A stretch of 32,686 nucleotides of DNA from DATHSN01 sp035464115 (GTDB lineage Bacteria; Actinomycetota; Acidimicrobiia; Acidimicrobiales; SKKL01): assembly GCA_035464115.1 (NCBI GenBank), contig DATHSN010000221.1, positions 1-32,686 on the forward strand, written 5' to 3'. This document shows, in pieces, positions 15,446 through 27,511 of this stretch. Within the stretch, counting starts at the first letter, position 1; each line of letters starts with the position of its first letter. Made by a program: the position numbers and the translations under genes. Below the pieces are notes generated by a model that worked only from the letters and a program-made list of their open reading frames with translations, was not told the DNA's origin and did no database searches.

Positions 15446-16999
15446 GTGTCGCACTTCCCGGGCGCCCATGCCGCCACCCGACCCGACCACCCGGCCTACG
15501 TCATGGCCGGATCCGGCCAGGTGGTCACCTACCGGGAGCTCGACGACACCGCCAACCGCATCTCGCAGCTGTTCCGGTCCATGGGCCTGCAGCGGGGCGA
15601 CCACATCGCCTTCTGCCTCGAGAACCGGGCCGGGTTCTTCGAGCTGGCCTGGGGGGCCGCCTACGCCGGGCTCTACTACACGGCGATCAGCTCGCGGCTC
15701 ACCGTCGAGGAGATGGAGTACATCGTCGCCGACTGCGGGGCCCGGGCCTTCATCACCTCGAGCTACAAGGCCGACGCCGCCGCCGAGCTGCGCGACCGCA
15801 TGCCCGGCGTCGAGCTGCGGGCGATGCTGGGCGGCACGATCGACGGCTACGACGCCTGGGAGGACCTCGTCGCCGCCCAGCCGGCCGAGCCCCTGCCCGA
15901 CCGGCGCGAGGGCACCGACATGCTCTACTCGTCGGGCACCACCGGTCGCCCCAAGGGCGTCAAGGTGCCCCTCCCCGAGGGCGAGCTGGGCGAGCCGCCC
16001 ACCTTGTTGCTCCTCGCCCAGTTCCTGTTCGGGTTCACCCCGGACGCGGTCTACCTGTCGCCGGCGCCGCTGTACCACGCGGCCCCGTTGCGGTTCACCA
16101 TGGGCATGCACCGCATCGGCGGCACCGTGATCGTGATGGAGCACTTCGATCCCGAGGACGCGCTGCGGCTCATCGAGCAGCACCGGGTCACCACCAGCCA
16201 GTGGGTGCCCACCATGTTCGTGCGGATGCTCAAGCTCCCCGAGGAGGTGCGGTCGCGCTACGACGTGTCGAGCCTCGAGGTGGCCATCCACGCCGCCGCG
16301 CCCTGCCCGATCGAGGTCAAGCGCCGCATGATCGAGTGGTGGGGCCCGGTGCTGCACGAGTACTACGCCGGCACCGAGGGCAACGGCTTCTGCTACACGA
16401 ACAGCGAGGACTGGCTCGCCCACCCCGGCACCGTCGGCAAGCCCCTCAACGGGGTGCTGCACATCCTCGACGACGACGGCAACGAGCTGCCGCCCGGCCA
16501 GGAGGGCGGGATCTACTTCGAGTCCGACAGCCAGTTCGAGTACCACAACGACCCCGACAAGACCGAGGGGTCGCGCGACCCCAAGGGCCGGGGCTGGAGC
16601 ACGCTCGGCGACATCGGCCGGGTCGACGAGGACGGCTTCTTGTACCTCACCGACCGCAAGGCCTACATGATCATCACCGGCGGGGTGAACGTGTACCCCC
16701 AGGAGGCCGAGAACGTCCTCACCATGCACCCGGCGGTGCTCGACGTGGCCGTCATCGGGGTGCCCAACGAGGACTTCGGCGAGGAGGTCAAGGCGGTGGT
16801 GCAGGTCGCCGAGGGTGTCGAGCCCACCGACGAGCTGGCCCGCGAGCTCATGGCCTACTGCCGCGAGCACCTCGCCGACGTGAAGTGCCCTCGCACCGTC
16901 GACTTCCGCCCCGAGCTGCCCCGTCATCCCACGGGCAAGCTCTACAAGCGCCTGCTGCGCGACGAGTACTGGGCCGGGCGCGACTCGCGGCTCGTGTAG
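15446..16999 (+). CDS. Acyl-CoA synthetase (AMP-binding family), first of two in an operon
   Basis: A 517-residue adenylate-forming acyl-CoA ligase: carboxylate + ATP + CoA gives acyl-CoA + AMP + PPi. The P-loop motif YSSGTTGRPKGVK is near residue 158, the adenine motif HEYYAGTEGNG follows, then STLGDIGRVDEDGFLYLTDRKAYMIITGGVNVYPQE, and the C-terminal lysine in HPTGKLYKRLL. The start is GTG at 15446 with a strong GAGGAG 5 bases before it. The stop TAG shares its G with the GTG of the next gene (TAGTG). It resembles mycobacterial FadD-type synthetases for fatty or steroid-derived acids. Chain-length preference cannot be read from the sequence. Confidence 0.95.
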   Translation: MSHFPGAHAATRPDHPAYVMAGSGQVVTYRELDDTANRISQLFRSMGLQRGDHIAFCLENRAGFFELAWGAAYAGLYYTAISSRLTVEEMEYIVADCGARAFITSSYKADAAAELRDRMPGVELRAMLGGTIDGYDAWEDLVAAQPAEPLPDRREGTDMLYSSGTTGRPKGVKVPLPEGELGEPPTLLLLAQFLFGFTPDAVYLSPAPLYHAAPLRFTMGMHRIGGTVIVMEHFDPEDALRLIEQHRVTTSQWVPTMFVRMLKLPEEVRSRYDVSSLEVAIHAAAPCPIEVKRRMIEWWGPVLHEYYAGTEGNGFCYTNSEDWLAHPGTVGKPLNGVLHILDDDGNELPPGQEGGIYFESDSQFEYHNDPDKTEGSRDPKGRGWSTLGDIGRVDEDGFLYLTDRKAYMIITGGVNVYPQEAENVLTMHPAVLDVAVIGVPNEDFGEEVKAVVQVAEGVEPTDELARELMAYCREHLADVKCPRTVDFRPELPRHPTGKLYKRLLRDEYWAGRDSRLV

Positions 17000-17766
17000 T
17001 GCCCCCGTCGTCGATCCCGTTCCTCGACCACCCCGGCCCGCTCGCCTTCGCGCACCGCGGTGGCGCCGGCGACTGGCCCGAGAACACCATGCCCGCGTTC
17101 GAGGGCGCGGTGGCGCTCGGGTACCGCTACGTCGAGACCGACGTGCACGCCACCGCCGACGGGGTGCTCGTCGCCTTCCACGACGAGTCGCTCGACCGCG
17201 TCACCGACCGCGCCGGTCTCATCCGCGAGCTCCCGTGGTCGGAGGTCTCGGCGGCGCGGGTCGACGGGCGCGAACCGATCCCGCTGTTCGAGGACCTGCT
17301 CGGCACGTTCGGCGACCTGCGGGTCAACGTCGATCCCAAGCACGAGCTGGCGGTGGCGCCGCTGGTGGCGGCGATCCGCCGCACCGGCGCGGCGGCGCGG
17401 ATCTGCGTCGGATCGTTCTCCGACGCCCGCATCGCCGCGGTGAAGGCCGGCGTGGGCCCCGAGCTGTGCACCTCGCTCGGACCGAAGGGCACGGCGCGGG
17501 TGAAGGCCGCCGGCTACCGCGCCCCCGTGGGGCGCCTCGAGGGCCAGTGCCTCCAGGTGCCGGTGAGCGCCAAGGGCATCACCGTCACCGACGAGCGCTT
17601 CGTCACCACCGCCCACCGGCTGGGGTTGCAGGTCCACGTGTGGACCATCGACGATCCCGCCGAGATGGAACGGCTGCTCGACATGGGCGTCGACGGGATC
17701 ATGACCGACCGCCCCGCGCTGCTCCGCGACGTGCTCGAGCGTCGCGGCGAGTGGCACGGGGCCTGA
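16999..17766 (+). CDS. Glycerophosphodiester phosphodiesterase
   Basis: A 255-residue GDPD-family enzyme that cleaves glycerophosphodiesters to glycerol 3-phosphate and an alcohol. The catalytic pair is visible: H19 in AHRGGAGDWPENT and H61 in AFHDESLDR. The metal-binding acidic residues in ENT and ETDVHATADG, and the later HVWTIDDPAEMERLLDMGVDGIMTDRP segment, complete the TIM-barrel signature. There is no signal peptide, so it acts in the cytoplasm. It starts at a GTG overlapping the previous stop by one base and ends one base before the next gene. That places it in a tight operon between two acyl-CoA ligases, suggesting phospholipid turnover. Confidence 0.93.
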   Translation: MPPSSIPFLDHPGPLAFAHRGGAGDWPENTMPAFEGAVALGYRYVETDVHATADGVLVAFHDESLDRVTDRAGLIRELPWSEVSAARVDGREPIPLFEDLLGTFGDLRVNVDPKHELAVAPLVAAIRRTGAAARICVGSFSDARIAAVKAGVGPELCTSLGPKGTARVKAAGYRAPVGRLEGQCLQVPVSAKGITVTDERFVTTAHRLGLQVHVWTIDDPAEMERLLDMGVDGIMTDRPALLRDVLERRGEWHGA

Positions 17767-19265
17767 GGTGGAGCTCCCCCTCACCCCGCTCGACCTGCTC
17801 GAGCGGGCCCGGCGGCTCTTCCCCGCGCGGGTCGGGGTGGTCGAGGGCGACCGACGCTGGACCTACGCCGACTACGCGGCGCGCTGCGATCGGCTGGCCC
17901 ACGCGCTCACCCGCGACCTGGGCGTGCGTCCGGGCGACCGGGTCGCGTGGCTCGGCCCCAACACCCACGAGCTGCTCGAGGCCTACTACGGCGTGCTCCT
18001 GGCCGGCGCCGTCCTGGTGCCGCTGAACATCCGGCTGTCGGCCCACGAGCTGAGGGCGGTCCTCGACGACTGCGGTGCGGCGCTGCTCGTGCGGCACCCC
18101 GACCACGACGATCCCGGCCACACCGTGGCCCAGGTGCAGCTGGGCCACGGGTACGAGGCGCTGCTCGCCGCGCAGCCCGCCACCCGGCCCGACACCCCGG
18201 CGGTCGACGAGTCGGCCGTCGCCGAGATCTTCTACACGTCGGGCAGCACCGGCACGCCGAAGGGGGCGATGCTCACCCACCGGGGGCTGTACCTGCACGC
18301 CGTGCACTCGGCGCTCACCAACCGGCTGTCGGGCGACGACGTCGTGCTGCACACCATCCCGCTGTTCCACGTGAACGGCTGGGGCACCCCCCACTACGTC
18401 ACCGGGCTCGGCGGCGTGCACGTGATGCTGCGCCGCTTCGACCCCGCCGAGGTGCTGCGCCTGGTGGAGGCCGAGGGCGTCACCCGCCTGTTCCTGGTCC
18501 CCACCATGGTGAGCGCCCTGCTGGCCGAGCCGAGCCTGGCCACCCGCGACCTGTCGAGCCTGGTGCAGGTCTCGGTGGGCGGGGCGCCCATCAGCCCCAC
18601 GGTGCTCGGCCAGCTCGAGGACGCGTTCGGCTGCACGACGATCTGCGGCTACGGGATGACCGAGAGCGGCCCCACCCTCACCCGATCGCTCGACGCGCCC
18701 GGCACCGAGCCGTCACGGGAGCGGCGGGCCACCACCGGCCTGCCCATCATCGGCGCCGACGTGCGGGTGGTGGCCGACGACGACCGTGAGGTGCCCTGGG
18801 ACGGGGCCACCCCCGGCGAGGTGGTGGTGCGGTCGAACCACGTGATGGCCGGGTACTGGCAGGCCCCCGAGGCCACCGCCGAGGTGCTGCGGGGCGGCTG
18901 GCTGCGCACCGGCGACGTGGCCGTGGTGCGCCCCGACGGCTACCTGGTGATCGTCGACCGGTCGAAGGACCTCATCATCTCGGGCGGCGAGAACGTGGCC
19001 AGCGTCGAGGTCGAGCGGGCCCTCGTCGAGCACCCCGACGTCGTCGAGGCCGCGGTGGTGGCCATGCCCCACGAGCGCTGGGGCGAGGTGCCCCGCGCCT
19101 TCGTCACCTTGCGCCCCGGGGCCACCGTGGGACCCGCGGACCTGATCGCCTTCGCCCGGGAGCGCCTCGCCCACTTCAAGGCGCCGAAGGAGGTCGTGGT
19201 GCTCGACGCCATGCCCGTGGGCGGCACCGGCAAGATCCAGAAGCCGGTGCTGCGACGCTGGCCGC

Positions 19266-20654
<1,389 letters not shown>

Positions 20655-20712
20655 CGGGCCATGGTCGCGCCTGCGCCCGGCCCCGGCGCCCCTCCCCGCC
20701 GAGGGCACGACC

Positions 20713-20718
20713 TAGGGT
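20713..20718 (+). promoter_or_regulatory. Putative -10 box of the gamma-glutamyltransferase gene (TAGGGT)
   Basis: TAGGGT is followed by 7 bases and the ATG at 20726, with no Shine-Dalgarno sequence. This is the leaderless pattern seen throughout the window. Confidence 0.6.
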
Positions 20719-20725
20719 CGGCGCC

Positions 20726-22303
20726 ATGTCGACCGCGACCCCGACCCACTCATCGACCGTCGTCGCCCCGCACGGACTGGTGTGCTCGGTCGACCACCTC
20801 GCCTCGTCGGCCGGCGTGGCGATCCTGCGCGCCGGGGGCTCGGCGGCCGATGCCGCGGTGGCCACCAGCGCGGTGCTGGCGGTGACCACGCCCCACATGT
20901 GCGGGATGGGCGGCGACCTGTGGGCGCTGGTGCACACCGGCACGGGTGCGCCCGACGCGCTGTGCGCGGCCGGGCGCGCCGGATCGGGGGCCGACCCCGA
21001 CCAGATGCTCGCCGAGGGGCTCGACCGGATGCCCCTGCGGGGCGACGTGCGCTCGGCGCCGGTCCCCGGGTGCGTCGACGGCTGGCTGACCCTCCACGAG
21101 CGCCACGGGGAGCTGCCCCTCGCCGACGTCCTCGCCCCGGCCATCGGCTACGCCGACGACGGGTTCCCCGCCTCGCCCCAGCTGGCGGGCGCGGTGCGGG
21201 TGCTGGCCGGCGTCGCCGGCGCCGAAGACCTGGTGCCGGCCCGAGCCGGCCATCGGCTCCGTCGGCCCGGCGTGGCCGCGGCGCTGCGGGCCGTCGTGGC
21301 CGACGGGCGCGACGGCTTCTACCTCGGCGCGTTCGGCGCCGGCCTGCTCGAGCTGGGTGCGGGCGAGTACGTCGAGGACGATCTGCGTCGGACCCAGGCC
21401 GACTGGGTGACGCCCGTCGCCCGCCGGGTGTGGGGCCACGACGTGTGGACCGTGCCGGCCCCGTCGCAGGGCTACCTCACCCTCGCCGCAGCGGTGATCG
21501 CCGACGGCCTCGGCCTCGGCGGGGTCGACGACGACGCCCGGGCCCACCTGCTCGTCGAGGCGGCGCGCGCCGCGGGGGCCGACCGGCCCGACGTGCGGCA
21601 CGACGGCGCCGACCCCGAGGCCCTCCTCGCCGCCGACCGCCTCGACGCCCTCCGGGCCGGCATCGACCCCGAGCGCCGGGGGTCGCGGGGCGCCGCCTCC
21701 CGCCCCGGGGGGACGATCCACCTGGTCGTCGCCGACGCCCGGGGCGGCGGGGTGTCGCTCATCCAGTCGAACGCGTCGGGGTTCGGCAGCCACGTGTTCG
21801 AGCCCACCACCGGCATCGGCCTGCACGACCGTGGCATCGGCTTCTCCCTCGCGGCTGGTCATCCGGCGCGCTACGGACCCGGTCGGCGCCCGCCCAGCAC
21901 GCTGTCGCCGGCGCTCGTCACCCGACCCGACGGCTCACTGCGAGGGGTGCTCGGCACCATGGGCGGCGACTCCCAGCCCCAGGTCCTCCTGCAGCTCCTG
22001 GTGCGCTGGCTGGTCGACGGCGACGCGCCCGGGCGGGCGCTGGCCGCGCCCCGCTGGGTGCTCGAGGCGCCCGAGTCGAACGGCTTCGACACGTGGGACG
22101 ACCCCGACACCCAGGTGGTGCGCGTCGAGGACCACGCCCCCCCGAGCTGGGGGCCCGGCCTCACCCGTCGGGGGCACCCCGTGCGGATCGAGCGGTGGGA
22201 CGCCGCCAACTTCGGCCACGCCCACATCGCCGAGGTCGTCGACGGCGTCGTGCGGGGCGCGGCCGACCCCCGGGCCCGCACCGGTGCCGCGACCGGTTGG
22301 TGA
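20726..22303 (+). CDS. ggt: Gamma-glutamyltransferase family protein
   Basis: A 525-residue N-terminal-nucleophile hydrolase of the gamma-glutamyltranspeptidase family, which transfers or hydrolyses gamma-glutamyl groups, for example from glutathione-like peptides. The precursor would self-cleave before T330 in the motif PGGTIHLVVAD, giving a large and a small subunit. The N-terminal part has the family pattern ILRAGGSAADAAVAT and MCGMGGDLWALV. The small subunit shows SLIQSNASGFGS and the late GTMGGDSQPQV segment, where the family's oxyanion glycines lie. There is no signal peptide, unlike periplasmic GGTs, so it is probably cytoplasmic and may act on an unusual substrate. Its stop codon forms one end of an inverted repeat shared with the convergent crotonase gene. 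Confidence 0.88.
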   Translation: MSTATPTHSSTVVAPHGLVCSVDHLASSAGVAILRAGGSAADAAVATSAVLAVTTPHMCGMGGDLWALVHTGTGAPDALCAAGRAGSGADPDQMLAEGLDRMPLRGDVRSAPVPGCVDGWLTLHERHGELPLADVLAPAIGYADDGFPASPQLAGAVRVLAGVAGAEDLVPARAGHRLRRPGVAAALRAVVADGRDGFYLGAFGAGLLELGAGEYVEDDLRRTQADWVTPVARRVWGHDVWTVPAPSQGYLTLAAAVIADGLGLGGVDDDARAHLLVEAARAAGADRPDVRHDGADPEALLAADRLDALRAGIDPERRGSRGAASRPGGTIHLVVADARGGGVSLIQSNASGFGSHVFEPTTGIGLHDRGIGFSLAAGHPARYGPGRRPPSTLSPALVTRPDGSLRGVLGTMGGDSQPQVLLQLLVRWLVDGDAPGRALAAPRWVLEAPESNGFDTWDDPDTQVVRVEDHAPPSWGPGLTRRGHPVRIERWDAANFGHAHIAEVVDGVVRGAADPRARTGAATGW

Positions 22304-22330
22304 GCCGCCTGGGGAGCCGCCGGCGGCTCA
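22301..22330. terminator. Inverted repeat terminator spanning both stop codons of a convergent gene pair
   Basis: TGAGCCGCC (22301-22309) and GGCGGCTCA (22322-22330) are perfect 9-bp arms. The left arm begins with the TGA of ggt, and the right arm ends with the TCA complement of the crotonase stop. An alternative 16-bp palindrome (22314-22329) reuses the right arm. No T-tract is present. Confidence 0.6.
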
Positions 22331-23143
22331 GCCCCGGAACACCGGGTCGCGGCGCTCGAAGTAGGCGGTGACCGCCTCGACCTGGTCGGGCGACCCGATG
22401 AGCTCGCGCATGAACCGGGCCTCGGCCGCGAAGCCCTCGGCCAGCGGCACCTGACCGGCGAGGTTGAGCAGCTCCTTGCCCCGGCGGATGGCCTGGGGGC
22501 TCTTGGCCGCGATCTCGCGGGCCATCTCGAGCGCCGCGGCCCGTGGGTCGTCGGCCAGACGGGTGGCGAGCCCGAGGCGCACGCACTCCTCGCCGTCGAC
22601 CATGCGGCCCGTGAAGGTGAGCTCCTTGGCCACGTCGAGCCCGACCAGGCGGGGCAGCATCTGGGTGCCGGTCATGTCGGGGACGAGGCCCCACCGGATC
22701 TCGAGGACGCTCATCTTGGCGTCGGGGGCGATGATGCGCAGGTCGGCGGCCAGCGCGATCTGGAACCCGGCGCCCACGGCCGGCCCGTGCACCGCGGCGA
22801 TGACCGGCGCGGGCATCTCGGTCCAGGCGTAGGCGGCCTGCTGGCCGAGCGAGGTGATCCGCCCGCCGGTGTCGAGCACGTCGTCGGCGGCGCCGGTGTC
22901 GACCGGCTCGCTCCGGGGCCGCTCGGCCATGGCCTGGAAGCTCGAGAAGTCGAGGCCGGCGCAGAAGCCGCGGCCCTCGCCCGACAGCACCACGCAGCGC
23001 ACGGTGGGGTCGGCGGCCAGCTGCGCGCCGGTGTCGACCAGCGCGGTGAACATGGCCGGATCGACGGCGTTGAGCTTGTCGGGACGGTTGAGACGGACGT
23101 CGGCGACGCCGTCGACGATGCTGACCGTGACGCGATCGGACAC
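22328..23143 (-). CDS. Enoyl-CoA hydratase/isomerase (crotonase) family protein
   Basis: A 271-residue crotonase-fold protein acting on acyl-CoA thioesters. The oxyanion-hole motifs are GRGFCAGLDFSSF (about 57-69) and HGPAVGAGFQIALAADLRI. Of the two glutamates of classical enoyl-CoA hydratase, the first aligns with Q in GAGFQIAL and the second with E in VLEIRWGLVPD. The reaction may therefore not be simple hydration. The GTG start at 23143 is preceded by a GGGGGGAG Shine-Dalgarno stretch and, further up, a TAGGGT box. It is convergent with ggt and divergent from the transglycosylase gene. Confidence 0.92.
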   Translation of the reverse strand: MSDRVTVSIVDGVADVRLNRPDKLNAVDPAMFTALVDTGAQLAADPTVRCVVLSGEGRGFCAGLDFSSFQAMAERPRSEPVDTGAADDVLDTGGRITSLGQQAAYAWTEMPAPVIAAVHGPAVGAGFQIALAADLRIIAPDAKMSVLEIRWGLVPDMTGTQMLPRLVGLDVAKELTFTGRMVDGEECVRLGLATRLADDPRAAALEMAREIAAKSPQAIRRGKELLNLAGQVPLAEGFAAEARFMRELIGSPDQVEAVTAYFERRDPVFRG

Positions 23144-23170
23144 GTGCTCCCCCCTGGGTCGACGTGACGC

Positions 23171-23176
23171 ACCCTA
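23171..23176 (-). promoter_or_regulatory. Putative -10 box of the crotonase gene (TAGGGT)
   Basis: TAGGGT on the minus strand lies 27 bases before the GTG at 23143, giving a leader of about 20 bases that includes the Shine-Dalgarno sequence. It contrasts with the leaderless genes nearby. Confidence 0.45.
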
Positions 23177-23241
23177 GTCCGTTGGGGCATCCTCGAAGCC
23201 GGTCCCGACCCGGCCTCGCGCCGCTCGTGGCCCCACCCCCC

Positions 23242-24549
23242 ATGCGCCCACTCCGCCCGCTCCACCGTGGCCTCGCCGCCGCGCTCGCCGTCGTCGCGCT
23301 GACCGCGACGGCCATCGGCGCGCCCGGATCGACCCTGGCCCAAGAGGGCGACGGGGCGGGCGACGGGGCGGGCGATGCGGGAAGCGCCGCGGCGGTGACG
23401 GCGCTCGACGACGCGTCCCGCTCGGCGGTCGACCTGGCGCTCGACCGCATCGCTCCCGACCTGCGGGCGGTGCCGGTGCAGAGCGCCGAGCTGGCCCGGG
23501 TGGAGAGCGAGCTGATCGGCCTCGAGACCACGATCCGCACGGCGCGCAGCACCATCGAGCGGGCCGAGGCCGACCTGGCCCGCCTGGGTGGGGAGCGCGA
23601 GGTGGCGCGCGAGGAGATCGAGCGCGAGCGGGTCCGGCGCCGGGTCGCCGGTCGCGACCGGGGCGCCGCCGAGCGCCATCTCGCCGAGCTGGCCATCGCC
23701 GCCTACGTCGGCGGCGGTGTGTCGGGCGATCCGCTCCCCGCCGACGGCGAGGCCACCACCGCCGCCGGACGCCGGCGCGTCCTGGTCGGGGCGGTCGACG
23801 ACGACCTGCGTGACCGCGAAGCCACCGCGTCGGCGGAGATGACCGCGGCCACCCGCTCGGTCCTCACGGCCCGCGACCGGCTCGACGCGGTCGTCGAGGG
23901 GATCGACGCCGCCACCGCCAGCCGCGACGGCGCGCTCGCGGAGCTGGCCCGGGCCGAGCCGCTGGTGCCCGCCGCCCAGGACGCCTTCGTCGACGCCCGC
24001 CTGCGCGCCACCGTGGTCGGTGCCGACTTCACCCTGGTGGCGCTCGACGCCTACCGGTCGGCGGCGCGCACGATCGCCGGCGAGCAGCCGTCGTGTGGGA
24101 TCGGGTGGTCGACCCTGGCGGGCATCGGCCGGGTCGAGAGCCGCCACGGCACCTACGGCGGCTCGAGCGTCGGGGTCGACGGTCGCACCAGCCGCCGCAT
24201 CATCGGGATCGCCCTCGACGGCTCCGAGGGGATCGCCGAGATCCGTGACACCGATGGCGGCGCGCTCGACGGCGACGCCGTGTTCGACCGGGCGGTGGGG
24301 CCCATGCAGTTCATCCCGAGCACGTGGAGGACGGTCGCGCGTGACGGCGACCTCGACGGGGTCGCCGATCCGCACAACCTCTACGACGCCGCGCTCACCG
24401 CGGCGGCCTACCTCTGCCGGTCCGGATCGGGCCTCGGGGGCGGCAGCGCGCTGGAGCGGGCGATCCTCAGCTACAACCAGTCGGGGGCCTACGTGCGCGC
24501 CGTGCTCGGCCACCGGCGCGACTACGACCGCCTCGCCCTGCCGGGCTGA
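23242..24549 (+). CDS. Secreted coiled-coil lytic transglycosylase (MltB-like)
   Basis: A 435-residue exported protein predicted to cleave peptidoglycan glycan strands. A signal peptide covers about residues 1-35 (MRPLRPLHRG, then a hydrophobic core ending near STLA). Residues 50-275 are helical and coiled-coil, rich in Glu, Arg and Ala, and contain an AYVGG motif. The C-terminal domain (285-430) is MltB-like: E299 in GIGRVESRHGTYGG is the expected catalytic acid, followed by RAVGPMQFIPSTWR, DGDLDGVADPHNLYDAALTAAAYLC and a closing SYNQSGAYV. The start is ATG at 23242; an in-frame GTG at 23227 is an alternative. The coiled coil resembles that of septal hydrolases controlled by FtsEX, which suggests regulated activity, but this is inference. 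Confidence 0.88.
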   Translation: MRPLRPLHRGLAAALAVVALTATAIGAPGSTLAQEGDGAGDGAGDAGSAAAVTALDDASRSAVDLALDRIAPDLRAVPVQSAELARVESELIGLETTIRTARSTIERAEADLARLGGEREVAREEIERERVRRRVAGRDRGAAERHLAELAIAAYVGGGVSGDPLPADGEATTAAGRRRVLVGAVDDDLRDREATASAEMTAATRSVLTARDRLDAVVEGIDAATASRDGALAELARAEPLVPAAQDAFVDARLRATVVGADFTLVALDAYRSAARTIAGEQPSCGIGWSTLAGIGRVESRHGTYGGSSVGVDGRTSRRIIGIALDGSEGIAEIRDTDGGALDGDAVFDRAVGPMQFIPSTWRTVARDGDLDGVADPHNLYDAALTAAAYLCRSGSGLGGGSALERAILSYNQSGAYVRAVLGHRRDYDRLALPG

Positions 24550-25081
24550 CCTCGCGGGGCGCGGCCCCACCAGTTGTCATGACAGGTCGGGGCGGACGTC
24601 GAACGTTCTGTGGGTGAACGTGTGGGTGACGGCGGGTGTCCTGGGGACGACGTCGGCCACGCGGTGGACGACCCTGGGGACGACCGCATCGGGTTGACCG
24701 GGCCCGTCCGGGGGGCGCACGATCCCATCACGCCCAGCGAGCACGCAGGGGCGCCGCCCCCGGCGGGAACGACGGCTCCGGTCGTCGCACCGGTCGGAAG
24801 CGGGCGCCGCAGCGCAGCGCCGGGACAGGTTGGTGGATGAGGTCGTCGTCCTCGGACGGCGGTCGGGCCCCCGGGCCCCGGACGGTCCTTCGGGATCGGC
24901 CGCTCGTGTCGGTGTCGCTCCTCGGAGCGGGGCCTCGCGGGTCGTCGCCACCGGACCGCCGCACGACCCCGAGCAGCTGACCGGTCCGCCGGGAGGTTAC
25001 TCGGGGTCGTGTCGCGTCCGGGCTGACGGCGCGCCCGCCGAGCCCTCACCCGTGGTCCGTCGACGCCCGAACGGGCGGTAA
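24550..25081. other. Long intergenic region with short repeats, no supported gene
   Basis: No frame here has convincing codon use or recognisable protein. A weak stem (GGGGC/GCCCC, 24556-24568) follows the transglycosylase stop. A perfect 10-bp palindrome TGTCATGACA lies at 24575-24584. TGTGGGTGA occurs twice, 12 bases apart (24609 and 24621), and CCTGGGGACGAC occurs twice, 33 bases apart (24640-24651 and 24673-24684). A hairpin CGCTCC-TC-GGAGCG sits at 24916-24929. A 76-codon plus-strand frame (24610-24840) was considered and not accepted. The region is several times longer than other gaps in this window. Confidence 0.5.
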
Positions 25082-25111
25082 TTGACAGGGCGCCAACGCG
25101 CTGCCTACCGT
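25082..25111 (+). promoter_or_regulatory. Sigma-70-type promoter of the ABC ATPase operon
   Basis: TTGACA (25082-25087) and TACCGT (25106-25111) are separated by 18 bases. This is the only near-consensus -35/-10 pair I found in the window. The transcript would start near 25118, giving a leader of about 190 bases before the first ATPase gene. Confidence 0.75.
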
Positions 25112-25120
25112 TCCGCTCGC

Positions 25121-25136
25121 TGTGACGTGCATCACA
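25121..25136 (+). promoter_or_regulatory. Perfect CRP-type operator just downstream of the predicted transcription start
   Basis: TGTGACGTGCATCACA is an exact TGTGA-N6-TCACA palindrome, the recognition pattern of CRP/GlxR-family regulators. It lies about 3-18 bases after the predicted start site, a position that usually gives repression. The cognate regulator is not in the window. Confidence 0.75.
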
Positions 25137-25162
25137 GCGGCGGGGCCCGGTGTCCCGCCGCT
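25136..25162 (+). other. Stem-loop in the leader of the ABC ATPase operon
   Basis: AGCGGCGGG (25136-25144) pairs perfectly with CCCGCCGCT (25154-25162) around a 9-base loop. It begins at the last base of the CRP-type site. A direct repeat CGGGCCGGCG follows at 25173 and 25185. It may be an attenuator or an RNA-stability element. Confidence 0.5.
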
Positions 25163-25211
25163 CGATGGCGATCGGGCCGGCGTTCGGGCCGGCGGAGAAG
25201 AAGGGGGAGCC

Positions 25212-25306
25212 GTGCCGAGGTCGTCTGGTCGCGCCGTGGTGGACCCCGTCGCACCCCCGCTCGTCGTCACCACCCGGTCCGCACCCGCCCCGCAGGAGCC
25301 CGCCGC

Positions 25307-25310
<4 letters not shown>
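25212..25310 (+). CDS. Possible 32-residue leader peptide coupled to the ABC ATPase gene
   Basis: A GTG at 25212 follows an AAGGGGGAG ribosome-binding-like stretch (25201-25209) and opens a 32-codon frame beginning MPRSSGRAVVDPVAPPLVV. Its TGA (25308-25310) overlaps the ATG of the first ATPase gene (25307) as ATGA, the usual sign of translational coupling. The peptide is rich in Pro, Ala and Val, with no membrane helix. The ATPase gene also has its own AGGAG at 25294-25298, inside this frame. It could be a regulatory leader or a chance frame. Confidence 0.35.
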
Positions 25311-27483
<2,173 letters not shown>

Positions 27484-27511
27484 GCGGCACACCGACCGAG
27501 CCCGGAGGGAC

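Noticed and set aside
24601..24612. SOS (LexA) box around GAACGTTC
   Set aside because: The actinobacterial box needs a 4-base gap between half-sites, which is missing, and no DNA-repair gene follows.
24610..24840. 76-codon plus-strand frame in the long intergenic region
   Set aside because: No ribosome binding site, no recognisable motif, and a Gly/Asp/Pro-rich composition explained by the repeated GC-rich DNA.
24522..25049. Minus-strand frame across the same intergenic region
   Set aside because: It overlaps the end of the transglycosylase gene and reads as Arg/Pro/Ser-rich noise with no supporting signals.
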